The position numbers and the translations under genes are program-made. From Phymorhynchus buccinoides (taxonomy: Eukaryota > Mollusca > Gastropoda > Neogastropoda > Raphitomidae), in the NCBI GenBank assembly GCA_017654935.2, contig CM065690.1, forward strand, positions 32,006,435 through 32,070,434: 64,000 nt of DNA, written 5' to 3'. Of this stretch, positions 10,690 through 21,904 are shown in pieces. Below the pieces are notes generated by a model. That model was not told where the DNA came from. It ran no database searches and saw only the letters and a list, made by a program, of their open reading frames with translations. Within the stretch, counting starts at the first letter, position 1. Each line of letters begins with the position of its first letter.

Positions 10690-12208
10690 ATAAGCCGCTT
10701 ACTGCACGGAAGACGGTAGAGTCTTGCTCTACTGCAAGGAATTAGGCCTACGTGACTCTAGGGTGTGCATGCGTGCACCCAACTGTAATATAAACGCAGC
10801 CACAAACACTTTGATCAGTCTCCTCGGAAGCAGCAGATCGTGAAGAACCAATCAACTGGCACGCATTGCGTAACTCTTGGTAAATCCCCACTCGATCAGG
10901 AAGAAGGAAGTAGTAATACTATTAGTGCAGCACATTAAAAAGGGGTCCGGTCGAATTACTGAATGTTTATGATTCCACTGCATTGGTTGCAAACAAGATG
11001 GCAAACCCATATAAACGTACTCCCAGTTCAGATGTTTCTCATTCTCACTGTATTATTGGCCCCTTCAAAACGACTTCTCTTTTCCTTGGGCGTTAGTCTT
11101 TTATTTCCGGATCAGTTGAACTAGTCTATTTACTTTCTATAATTCGAGTAGCATGGTCGATATTACTCTGAAAGGCGGGGTTCAAATTTTCTGAGCCCAT
11201 CCTACCCGATTTGGGGGAAGGGGGAGGGTCGAGCCTGTGTCCATCCAATGCCAGTTGAAGTCCCATTCCTGTATTTCCGTAACCTGTCCTCTTTTTGCAA
11301 CAGCTGGACCCATTTAGGCTTTTAATGGTTCTGAACCATTTATAATATCTGCTAACTGTTCACGAACTAATACAATCAACATTTGACTAATTCTATTCAC
11401 TTGTATTTGTGTATGTTTGTATGCCAGTCTGTCGTTTCCGATTACGACTGCCAGAAAGCAGAGGGAAGGTCCCCAAAGGCCAATCAGTCTCCTGGCCTGG
11501 CTGCAGCACTAAGAAGCAGTACACGCGCCCCCTACTTTGAGGGTCATTGTCTTCCACAAAAGACCAAGCTGTACCATGATTTCCCATTACCGTAGAAACC
11601 CATTTACTGTACAACTCTCCTGTTACTGTTGGCCCCTACTACAGGCTGATGTCAACCAATGACAAAAGTCATTTGAGCAAAGGGCCACCTTGATATCTGT
11701 GCCAGGATGTTTTGCTCTGACACTATATCATTGCTACTTTTAAAAAAAAAACTTAGGCCTTTGGACTGATACTACCAAATGAACCTAAGATTTCAATATT
11801 CTAACCCTTTAACTCTTGTAAGTTGGGGAAGGAAAGGAGTCCTTGTGACACTGTCCCTTCAGAATCGATAGTAACCACAATCCACAATCCTATAATTTAG
11901 GGGTTTTGATAACATCAACTCTTTTACAGAGGTTTGTTTTTTGTACATAAGAGATTAAGGCTCAAGATAGTTCCAAATGAACCAAAATAGCCTTCCGTTA
12001 AAAACAATCATCACTCATGCTACATTCAAAAACAAATTTGAACAATACAAAGTCAGTTTAAAGGGTTCTCTAAGAACAAGCGTTTAATAATGTCTGATGT
12101 TTAGCACAATTAATGCATCGAATGTACACGCATAGGCCTATTCATTCATCAAACAGGTAAGATGTCAAAAAATAAATCCCAGACAAAAGCACTAAACCAC
12201 TGTTATAA

Positions 12209-12210
<2 letters not shown>
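10690..12210. other. Spacer without recognisable gene
   Basis: AT-moderate unique-looking sequence. Only short unsupported reading frames are present (up to 73 codons), with no splice-bounded conserved domain and no RNA gene. It is matched almost base for base by 60500-62020. Confidence 0.6.
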
Positions 12211-12212
<2 letters not shown>

Positions 12213-12275
<63 letters not shown>

Positions 12276-12287
12276 ACACACACACAT
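12213..12287. repeat. (CA)n microsatellite
   Basis: About 37 CA units, one interrupted by CC. Confidence 0.95.
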
Positions 12288-12372
12288 TTACAGGGCCTAC
12301 CACTTTTTGTACAGTTAATAAAAGCCTGAATGAATAATGTCATGGTTCATGTATCCGGTCAGAATTATTTAA

Positions 12373-12827
12373 TTAACCTTTACCGGATCATGCTTTTGAC
12401 TACACGGACACGATGACGGGGGTCTTCCACGACCCCCTACTCAGCAAAGAGCAAATTCCGAGGTGTTTATCCCTGTCCGGATGGCGGGGGTCTCCCACGA
12501 CCCCTACTTGTCAAAGAGGCACCATGTGTTTATCCCTGTCCGGATGGCGGGGGTCTCCCACGACCCCTACTCAATGCACTGCAGTGCTCTTTAAAGTAGG
12601 GGTCGTGGGAGACCCCCGTCATCCGGACAGGTATATCAAAATTACGCGTCATATTACGTCATTTATATTTTATGCACATTAATAAAAAAATTTAACACAC
12701 TTAAAGCCATTTACGTTTTTGACAAAGTCATGAAATTTCATGAAGATTGCTTAAAGAGTTTTAGAGATATAACATGTTTTGTGTGTCAAGGGGTCGTGGG
12801 CGACCCCAGAAGTCCGGTAAAGGTTAA
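12373..12827. mobile_element. TTAA-flanked MITE (piggyBac-like ends), copy 1
   Basis: The element 12377-12823 has terminal inverted repeats CCTTTACCGGA and TCCGGTAAAGG, each directly flanked by TTAA (12373-12376 and 12824-12827). TTAA duplication is the hallmark of piggyBac-superfamily transposition. Internally it has three direct copies of a GGCGGGGGTCTCCCACGACC block, and the last is paired with an inverted copy to form a hairpin of roughly 100 bp (12534-12632). No transposase is present. The duplicate copy is at 62193-62645. Confidence 0.8.
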
Positions 12828-13284
12828 CGGGCATTGTCAAGACAATCAGAGACGCAATAAAATGTGTTATGGGAGAGAGGGGACGGGAGAGGGATAATAG
12901 GGTGGATAAGAGAGGGTGGTGGTGGTGAAAAGCTGGAGGGAAGGGAGAGGGGAAAGTTGGGGGAAAGGGAGTTATTTAACCAAAACGTTGGAGAAAAAGA
13001 CAGTGGCAGGTGGGGAAGATGGGGCAGGAAACTATTATAACAACTATATGATAAGCCACATTACTGATACAATATTAAAGCAGCAGTACTGTAAATTGAG
13101 CATAATATCAATAAAGGTTTCATGAAGCCATGAAGTCTTGACACGTTTAAAAAGTATATAAAAACAAAAACAATGTTAGTACATAGCATGTATGTACTGA
13201 AAGCTGATAAGCACATGATTCAGATTACAGAATGCAGACAAACGCCTGGAAGCATCATACACCTATGGGAGTAGAGATCATCAT

Positions 13285-13337
13285 GCACGCACGCACGCAC
13301 GCACGCACACGCACGCACACACACACGCACACGCACG

Positions 13338-13385
<48 letters not shown>

Positions 13386-13405
13386 CACACACACAAACAA
13401 CAACA
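13285..13405. repeat. (CA)n/(GCAC)n microsatellite beside the 36-bp array
   Basis: GCAC tetramers followed by CA and a short CAA run, immediately left of the minisatellite. The same arrangement occurs at 36720-36841 (gene C) and 63103-63230. Confidence 0.95.
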
Positions 13406-13452
13406 ACAACAATATGCATTGTTTTCGCCCCAACACTCGCTAACTACAACAT

Positions 13453-15878
13453 ATAGCCCTAGCCACCTGGTCCCACAGTCACTCCACAATAGCCCTAGCC
13501 ACCTGGTCCCACAGTCACTCCACAATAGCCCTAGCCTGCTGGTCCCACAGTCACTCCACAATAGCCATAGCTAGCTGGTCCCACAGTCACTCCACAATAG
13601 CCCTAGCCACTTGGTCCCACAGTCACTCCACAATAGCCCTAGCCACCTGGTCCCACAATCACTCCACAATAGCCCTACCCAGTTGATCCCACAGGCACTC
13701 TACAATAGCTCTAGTCAGCTGGTCCCACAGTCACTCCACAATAGCCCTACCCAGTTGATCCCACAGGCACTCTACAATAGCCCTAGCCAGTTGGTCCCAC
13801 AGTCACTCCACAATAGCCCTAGTAAAAAAAAGAAAAAAAAGTAAAACTGGTCCCACAGTCAATCCACATTAGCCCTAGTCAGTTGGTCCCACAGTCAATC
13901 CACATTAGCCCTAGCCAGCTGGTCCCACAGTCACTCCACAATAGCCCTAGCCAGCTGGTCCCACAGTCACTCCACAATAGCCCTAGCCAGCTGGTCCCAC
14001 AGTCACTTCACAATAGCCCTAGCCAGCTGGTCCTAAAGTCACTCCACAATAGCCCTAGCCAGCTGGTCCCACAGTCACTCCACAATAGCCCTAGCCAGCT
14101 GGTCCCACAGTCACTCCACAATAGCCCTAGCCAGCTGGTCCCACACTCCACAATAGCCCTAGCCAGCTGTCCCACAGTCACTCCACAATAGCCCTAGCCA
14201 GCTGGTCCCACAGTCACTCCACAATAGCCCTAGCCAGCTGGTCCCACAGTCACTCCACAATAGCCCTAGCCAGCTGGTCCCACAGTCACTCCACAATAGC
14301 CCTAGCCAGCTGGTCCCACAGTCACTCCACAATAGCCCTAGCCAGTTGGTCCCACAGTCACTCCACAATAGCCCTAGCCAGTTGGTCCCACAGTCAATCC
14401 ACAATAGCCCTAGCCAGTTGGTCCCACAGTCACTCCACAATAGCCCTAGCCAGTTGGTCCCACAGTCACTCCACAATAGCCCTAGCCAGCTGGTCCCACA
14501 GTCACTCCACAATAGCCCTAGCCAGTTGGTCCCACAGTCACTCCACAATAGCCCTAGCCAGCTGGTCCCACAGTCACTCCACAATAGCCCTAGCCAGCTG
14601 GTCCCACAGTCACTCCACAATAGCCCTAGCCACCTGGTCCCACAGTCACTCCACAATAGCCCTAGCCAGCTGGTCCCACAGTCACTCCACAATAGCCCTA
14701 GCCAGCTGGTCCCACAGTCACTCCACAATAGCCCTAGCCAGCTGGTCCCACAGTCACTCAACAATAGCCCTAGCCAGTTGGTCCCACAGTCACTCCACAA
14801 TAGCCCACTAGCCAGTTGGTCCCACAGTCACTCCACATTAGCCCTAGCCAGTTGGTCCCACAGTCACTCCACAATAGCCCTAGCCAGCTGGTCCCACAGT
14901 CACTCCACATTAGCCCTAGCCAGTTGGTCCCACAGTCACTCCACATTAGCCCTAGCCAGCTGGTCCCACAGTCACTCCACAATAGCCCTAGCCAGCTGGT
15001 CCCACAGTCACTCCACAATAGCCCTAGCCTGCTGGTCCCACAATAGCCCTAGCCAGCTGGTCCCACAGTCACTCCACAATAGCACTAGCCAGCTGGTCCC
15101 ACAGTCACTCCACAATAGCCCTAGCCAGCTGGTCCCACAGTCACTCCACAATAGCCCTAGCCAGCTGGTCCCACAGTCACTCCACAATTGCCCTAGCCAG
15201 CTGGTCCCACAGTCACTCCACAATAGCCCTAGCCAGCTGGTCCCACAATCACTCCACAATAGCCCTAGCCAGCTGGTCCCACAGTCACTCCACAATAGCC
15301 CTAGCCAGCTGGTCCTACAGTCACTCCACAATAGCACTAGCCAGCTGGTCCCACAGTCACTCCACAATTGCCCTAGCCAGCTGGTCCCACAGTCACTCCA
15401 CAATAGCCCTAGCCAGCTGGTCCCACAGTCACTCCACAATAGCCCTAGCCAGCTGGTCCCACAGTCACTCCACAATAGCCCTAGCCAGCTGGTCCCACAG
15501 TCACTCCACAATAGCCCTAGCCAGCTGGTCCCACAGTCACTCCACAATAGCCCTAGCCAGTTGGTCCCACAGTCAATCCACAATAGCCCTAGCCAGCTGG
15601 TCCCACAGTCACAACTTAGCCCTAGCCAGCTGGTCCCACAGTCACAATAGCCCTAGCCAGCTGGTCCCACAGTCACAATAGCCCTAGCCAGCTGGTCCCA
15701 CAGTCACTCCACAATAGCCCTAGGTAGCTGTTCCCACAGTCACTCCACAATAGCCTTAGCCAGCTGATCCCACAGTCACTCCACAATAGCCCTAGTCAGC
15801 TGGTCCCACAATCACAATAGCCCTTGCCAGCTGATCCCACAGTCACTGCACAATAACCCTAGCCAGCTGGTCCCACAG
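13453..15878 (-). repeat. 36-bp minisatellite copying the TLR stop-codon end (contig left of gap 1)
   Basis: About 66 units. On the minus strand a unit reads W D Q L A R A I V E stop L in the frame of exon 4, so it is a tandem amplification of the last ten codons plus stop running into the 3' flank. Variant units (CAGTTGG, CACATT, CAATCC) cluster in blocks, which suggests local expansion. An A-rich insertion of about 30 bp sits at 13821-13851 and is absent from the matching array at 63271-64000. Confidence 0.95.
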
Positions 15879-16142
15879 TCACTCCACAATAGCCCTAGCC
15901 AGCTGGTCCCACACGGGGTGGTTGACAGGGGCGTCCCTGGGCACGTGAAACACGTGTCGCTCGGAGTAGCGCCTCAGCAGTCTCTCCAGGGAGGCCATGG
16001 GGGGCAGGAGGTGGGGCTGCTCCATGAACACCACCAGCACGCGGTGAGGATGCCGGTCCGTGATGCTGCGCTGAGCCTGGTGCACCGTGAAGCCGCAGGA
16101 CCAGTCGTCGGCTGCGAAAGCCGGCGTCACCAGCAACAGCAC
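15879..16142 (-). CDS. TLR exon 4 (clean copy, probably gene B): C-terminal TIR and stop
   Basis: The 264-bp terminal exon has 87 codons plus TGA and is preceded by a TTTTCCTGTCAG acceptor. It starts VLLLVTPAFAADDW, the strand and loop that follow box 2 in TIR domains. It continues through RVLVVFMEQPHLLPP and ends PVWDQLARAIVE, where the VW sits at the position of the box 3 FW motif. Phase 0 fits exon 3 of any paralogue. No exon 3 lies between it and gap 1; the next one upstream is that of copy B at 23026-23301. It is most simply B's terminal exon, seen a second time in error-rich form at 18842-19108. It could also belong to an unassembled paralogue. The stop codon begins the downstream 36-bp array. 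Confidence 0.85.
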   Translation of the reverse strand: MLLLVTPAFAADDWSCGFTVHQAQRSITDRHPHRVLVVFMEQPHLLPPMASLERLLRRYSERHVFHVPRDAPVNHPVWDQLARAIVE

Positions 16143-16450
16143 CTGACAGGAAAACCAAGGATCAGATATGACGTTCAGCAGTAACAACACCTAGCAAGAA
16201 AACCAAGGGTCATACATAATGTTCACCAGTAACAGCACCTAGCAAGAAGACCAAGGGTCATATATAATTCATCAGTAACAACACCTAGCAAGAAGACCAA
16301 GAGTCATATGTAACGTTCACCAGTAACAGCACCTAGCAAGAAGACCAAGGGTCAAATATAACGTTCACTCGAAACAGCTCCTTGCAAGAAGACCAATGGT
16401 CATGTATAACGTTCACCAGTAACAACACCTAAGAAGATGACCAATGATCA
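16143..16450 (-). repeat. 48-bp minisatellite copying the exon 4 acceptor edge
   Basis: About six units follow exon 4 on its intron side. On the minus strand each reads TTCTTGCTAG then GTGCTGTTACTGGTG, that is, an acceptor-like end and the first codons of exon 4 (VLLLV). The array is cut by the foldback element at about 16505. Confidence 0.9.
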
Positions 16451-16504
16451 TGTTTATCATAAATAGACCTGACCTTATTAGAATTACTGAACATGCACTG
16501 TTAA

Positions 16505-17243
16505 AGCCCAATTTGTAACAATTGCGCAAAATGTAACAATGTTACATTTTGGGCTGTCAAGGCTAACCCAAAATGTAACAATTATTACAATTTGGGCAAA
16601 TTGTTACATTTTGGGCAGCAACTGTTACATTTTGGGCAGCAAGTGCTGCCCAAAATGTAACAATTGTTACATTTTGGGCAGGGAAGTGGCATCAATATAG
16701 AATAAAGAAGGAAAAATGACAAATCTGAATCTGAGAGGAAACAGAGTTTGACGTTGACGATTGAGATGCAATCTGCTTGACAAACTATATTTTCACGACA
16801 TATGATCCAACACTATTAGAATGAGCTTGACGAATGCAAGAAACGTCTGTGCACCCGCAAAATGTCGCATCGTCGCAAAATGTCGTAATTGCGACGTTTT
16901 GCAGCAGTTGCGACATTTTGCGCGGCCATCCCCGATGCAAAATGTCGTCACGACATTTTGCGTGGCAAGTGACCACAGGTGTCACGGCTTTGGGAGTCAT
17001 CGCCTCCACTCTTGAGCGGAGAAACCAAATACTCTGCCCGGGTAATTAACGTCAAAATGACCACTGTTCATTGTCACTGACCACTGGCTATCTACATAAA
17101 ACAAGTTACAAACATCATCACAGGTTGTCGTAGTTTTGTTAAGCAGACTGCATCTCAATCGTCAACATCAAACTCTGTTCCCTCTCAAATTCAGATTTGT
17201 CTTTTTTCCTTCTTTATTCTATATTGATGCCACTTCCCTGCCC
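16505..17243. mobile_element. Foldback-type element, copy 2 (right end lost in gap 1)
   Basis: The left arm contains at least four palindromes based on CCCAAAATGTAACAATTG (16505-16682). The terminal inverted repeat GACAAATCTGAATCTGAGAG starts at 16718. The GCAAAATGTCG palindromes lie at 16855-16965 and the opposite arm starts at about 17140. Compared with copy 1, about 0.95 kb of the interior (roughly 295-1245) is missing, so it looks like an internal-deletion derivative. It interrupts the 48-bp array in intron 3, and the contig ends within its right arm. Confidence 0.75.
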
Positions 17244-17743
17244 NNNNNNNNNNNNNNNNNNNNNNNNNNNNNNNNNNNNNNNNNNNNNNNNNNNNNNNNN
17301 NNNNNNNNNNNNNNNNNNNNNNNNNNNNNNNNNNNNNNNNNNNNNNNNNNNNNNNNNNNNNNNNNNNNNNNNNNNNNNNNNNNNNNNNNNNNNNNNNNNN
17401 NNNNNNNNNNNNNNNNNNNNNNNNNNNNNNNNNNNNNNNNNNNNNNNNNNNNNNNNNNNNNNNNNNNNNNNNNNNNNNNNNNNNNNNNNNNNNNNNNNNN
17501 NNNNNNNNNNNNNNNNNNNNNNNNNNNNNNNNNNNNNNNNNNNNNNNNNNNNNNNNNNNNNNNNNNNNNNNNNNNNNNNNNNNNNNNNNNNNNNNNNNNN
17601 NNNNNNNNNNNNNNNNNNNNNNNNNNNNNNNNNNNNNNNNNNNNNNNNNNNNNNNNNNNNNNNNNNNNNNNNNNNNNNNNNNNNNNNNNNNNNNNNNNNN
17701 NNNNNNNNNNNNNNNNNNNNNNNNNNNNNNNNNNNNNNNNNNN
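17244..17743. other. Assembly gap 1 (500 N)
   Basis: Exactly 500 N, so the size is a placeholder. The flanks are a palindromic transposon arm on the left and error-rich minisatellite on the right. The true relation of the two contigs is unknown and may be an unresolved overlap. Confidence 0.95.
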
Positions 17744-17764
17744 GAAACGCGGGGTTCAAATTTT

Positions 17765-18841
17765 CCGAACCAGCTGGTCCCACAGTCACAATAGCCCTCG
17801 CCAGCTGGTCCCACCTCACAATAGCCCTATCTAGCTGTCCCACAGTCCTCCACAATAAGCATCGTCCCTCACAATAGCCTTAGCCATCTTTGTCCCCACA
17901 GTCACAATAGCCCTAGCTAGCTGGTCCTACGTCACTCCACATACTCTATCCAGCTGGTCCACAGTCACAATATCCCTAGCCAGCTGTCGCACAGTCCTCC
18001 CCAATAGCCCTAGCCACTGGTCCCATAGTCACCAGAGCCCTAAGCGCAGCTGATCCCATGTATTTCCACAATTACCCCTAGCCAGCTGTCCACAGTCACT
18101 CCACAATAGCCCTAGCCAGCTGGTCCCAGTCCTCACATAGCCCTAGCCAGCTGTCCCACAGTCACTCCACCATGGCCCTAGCCAGATGTCCCCACAGTCA
18201 CTCCACATGCCGTAGCCAGCTGGTCCCACAGTCACTCACAATAGGCCCCTAGCCCTGGTCCCACAGTCCACTCCCAATAGCCCTAGCTATCTGTTCCCAC
18301 AGTCACTCACATAGCCCTAGCCAGCTGTCCCACATTCACTTCACAATAGCCCTATGTACTGTTCCAACAGTCACTCCACAATAGCCCTAGCCAGCGGTTC
18401 CCACAGTCACTTCACAATAGCCCTAGCTAGCTGTTCGTTCCTACAGTCCCTCCACAATAGCCTAGCCAGCTGGGCCCACAGTCACTCCACAATAGCCCTA
18501 GCCAGCTGTTCCTAGTCACGTCCACAATAGCCCTCTGCCAGCTGTTCCCACAGTCACAATGGCCCTAGCCATCTGGTCCCACAGTCAATCCCAATAGCCC
18601 TAGCCAGCTGGTCCCACAGTCACTTCCACAATAGCCTTAGCTAGCTGTTCCAACAGTCCACTCCACAATATCCCTACGAACTGGTCCCACATTCACTCCA
18701 CAATAGCCCTAGCCAGCTTGTCCCACAGTCACTGGAATCCACAAGAGCCCTATCCAGCTGGTCCCCACATTCACTTCCAACAATTGCCCTAGCCAGCTGA
18801 TCCACATCACTGCACAATAACCCTACCAGCTGGTCCCCACG
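17765..18841 (-). repeat. 36-bp minisatellite, error-rich version
   Basis: Units of the exon 4/stop minisatellite with frequent one-base insertions and deletions in nearly every unit. The same error pattern continues into the exon and the 48-bp array up to about 19560 and then stops. This looks like unpolished long-read consensus rather than biological divergence. Confidence 0.85.
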
Positions 18842-19108
18842 TCACTCCACAATAGCCCTAGCCAGCTGCCCACACGGGGGTGGTTGACAAGGGGCGTCCC
18901 TGGGCACGTGAAACACTGGTCGCTTCGGAGTAAACGCCATCAGCGGTCTCCTCCAGGGAGGCCATGGGGGCAGGGTGGGGCTCTCCTGAACACCACCAGC
19001 ACGACGGTGAGGTGCCGGTCCGTGATGCTGGCGCTGGAGCCTGGTGCACCGTGACGCCGCGGAACCAGTCGTCGGTCTGGCGAAAGCCGCGTCACCAGCA
19101 AACAGCAC
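18842..19108 (-). CDS. TLR copy B exon 4, error-rich duplicate of the terminal TIR exon
   Basis: The segment aligns along its length with the clean exon at 15879-16142, including an acceptor CCTGCCAG/GTGCTG and the terminal PVW(D)QLARAIVE-type sequence followed by TGA. It is 267 rather than 264 bp and no frame stays open throughout, because several one-base indels shift between frames. The indels do not stop at the exon but cover 17744-19560, so I attribute them to poor consensus at a contig end. By position it is the terminal exon of copy B, reached from exon 3 across a 3.9-kb intron filled with 48- and 65-bp repeats. A true pseudo-exon is possible but less likely. Confidence 0.6.
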   Translation of the reverse strand: MLFAGDAAFARPTTGSAASRCTRLQRQHHGPAPHRRAGGVQESPTLPPWPPWRRPLMAFTPKRPVFHVPRDAPCQPPPCGQLARAIVE

Positions 19109-21665
19109 CTGGCAGGAAAACCAAGGTCCATTATAGAACGTTCTCTATTACGGGCACCTAGCAAGAAACCAATGGTCAATATAACTTCACCAGTACAAGC
19201 ACCCAGCAAGAGACCAGGGTCATATATAACGTTCACCAGTAACAGCACCTGGCCAAGAAAACAACGGTCATATATTAACGTTCCCTAGTAACTAGCACCT
19301 GGCAAGAAGACCAAGGGTGATATATAACGTTCACCAGTACCAGCACTGGAAAGAAGACCAAGGTGATAGATACTTTCACCAGTACAGCACCCAGCAAAGA
19401 AGACCAAGGTATATATACTTCACCAGTAACAGCAACCCAGCAAAAAGACCAAGGGTGATATATAAACGTTCACCCATTAACAGCCACCCAGCAGTACAGC
19501 ACCCAGCAAGCAGATCTTTATATTTCAAATGCCCCAATGGTCCTTTGACCAGAAGTGCGTAAAAACGCTATTTTTCTCAAAATACTCCAATCTTCTCCTC
19601 ATCTCTCTCGCACACTAGCAAGAAGACCAAAGGTGATATATAACGTTCACCAGTAACAGCACCTAGCAAGAAGACCAAGGGTCATATAAAACGTTCACCA
19701 GTAACAGCACCTAGCAAGAAGACCAAGGGTCATATATAACGTTCACTAGTAACAGCACCTGGCAAGAAGACCAATGGTGATATATAACGTTCACTAGTAA
19801 CAGCACCCTGGCAAGAAGACCAATGGTCATACATAACGTTCATCAGTAACAGCACCCAGCAAGAAGACCAATGGTCATGCTTAACGTTCACCAGTAACAG
19901 CACCTAGCAAGAAGACCAAGGGTCATATATAACGTTCACCAAGAACAGCACCTGGTAACAAGACACAATGGTGATATGTAACCTTCACCAGTAACAGCAC
20001 CTGGCAAGAAGACCATATTGTGATCTATAACGTTCACCAGTACCAGCACCTTACAAGAAGACCAATGGTGATATATAACGTTCACTAGTAACAGCACCAT
20101 CTTTGTACGTACAAATGTCCCATATGTGTTTTACCCTACCGGAGGACGTAAAACACGAATTTTTCGTTCGTTCGCACGCACCTGGCAGGAAAACCAAGGG
20201 TCATATATAACGTTCACTAGTAACAGCACCTAGCAAGAAGACCAAGGGTCATATATAACGTTCACTAGTAACAGCACCTAGCAAGAAGACCAAGGGTCAT
20301 ATATAATTCACCAGTAACAGCACCTGGCAAGAAGACCAAAGGTCATTATATAACGTTCACCAGTAACAGCACCTGGCAAGAAGACCAAGGGTCATATATA
20401 ACGTTCATCAGTAACAGCACCCAGCAAGAAGACCAATGGTCATACATAACGTTCACCAGTAACAGCACCCAGCAAGAAGACCAATGGTCATGCATAACGT
20501 TCATCAGTAACAACACCTAGCAAGAAGACCAATGGTCATGCATAACGTTCATCAGTAACAGCACCCAGCAAGAAGACCAATGGTCATGCATAACGTTCAT
20601 CAGTAACAGCACCCAGCAAGAAGACCAATGGTCATACATAACGTTCATCAGTAACAGCACCCAGCAAGAAGACCAATGGTCATACATAACGTTCACCAGT
20701 AACAGCACCCAGCAAGAAGACCAATGGTCATACATAACGTTCATCAGTAACAGCACCCAGCAAGAAGACCAATGGTCATACATAACGTTCACCAGTAACA
20801 GCACCCAGCAAGAAGACCAATGGTCATACATAACGTTCATCAGTAACAGCACCCAGCAAGAAGACCAATGGTCATACATAACGTTCATCAGTAACAGCAC
20901 CCAGCAAGAAGACCAATGGTCATGCATAACGTTCACCAGTAACAGCACCCAGCAAGAAGACCAATGGTCATACATAACGTTCACCAGTAACAGCACCCAG
21001 CAAGAAGACCAACGGTGATACATAACGTTCACCAGTAACAGCACCCAGCAAGAAGACCAATGGTCATACATAACGTTCACCAGTAACAGCACCCAGCAAG
21101 AAGACCAATGGTCATGCATAACGTTCACCAGTAACAGCACCCAGCAAGAAGACCAATGGTCATACATAACGTTCACCAGTAACAGCACCTAGCAAGAAGA
21201 CCAATGGTCATGCATAACGTTCACCAGTAACAATACCTAAGAAGACCAATGGTCATGCATAACGTTCACCAGTAACAGCACCCAGCAAGAAGACCAATGG
21301 TCATGCATAACGTTCACCAGTAACAGCACCCAGCAAGAAGACCAATGGTCATGCATAACGTTCACCAGTAACAGCACCTAGCAAGAAGACCAATGGTCAT
21401 GCATAACGTTCACCAGTAACAATACCTAAGAAGACCAATGGTCATGCATAACGTTCACCAGTAACAATACCTAAGAAGACCAATGGTCATGTATAACGTT
21501 CACCAGTAACAACACCTAAGAAGACCAATGGTCATGCATAACGTTCACCAGTAACAACACCTAAGAAGACCAATGGTCATGTATAACGTTCACCAGTAAC
21601 AACACCTAAGAAGACCAATGGTCATGCATAACGTTCACCAGTAACAACACCTAAGACGATGACCA
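19109..21665 (-). repeat. 48-bp minisatellite in intron 3 of gene B
   Basis: Roughly fifty units of the exon 4 acceptor edge (the leftmost ~450 bp are error-rich). Two non-repeat inserts interrupt it, at about 19515-19615 and 20098-20180; the latter carries GGAGGACGTAAAAC. Units come in two states on the minus strand. CTTGCTAG/GTG keeps an AG acceptor but has an in-frame stop. CTTGCTGG/GTG loses the AG but is open, reading VLLLVNVMYDHWSSCW. A block of fourteen consecutive open units spans 20517-21188. Units near 21430-21650 are shortened. Confidence 0.93.
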
Positions 21666-21904
21666 ATGATCATGTTTATCAGAAATAGACCTGGCACAAA
21701 AACCTAGACTCAGATGGACGTTAGCCAGAGTAATAGTACCTGGCAAGAAAACCAAGACCCGTTCAAAATGGTGAATATCACACAGCATCAGAATTAATAG
21801 AATGACTGAACATGCGCTCCTTTGGAAGAAGCTCGTACGTTTCTTCTTCCTTTGGTTCTTTGCTTATTTAGTCCACGTGTGGCTTCAAACAGATTTAGCA
21901 ACAC

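Noticed and set aside
14346..15650. 434-codon plus-strand frame of SLHNSPSQLVPQ repeats
   Set aside because: It is the antisense of the 36-bp minisatellite, open only because the unit length is a multiple of three. No flanking coding signal.
13453..15878. CRISPR array
   Set aside because: Units are contiguous with no unique spacers, derive from a host exon, and the genome is eukaryotic.
17136..17877. Long frames across the N gap
   Set aside because: The N run is untranslatable; the frames are artefacts.
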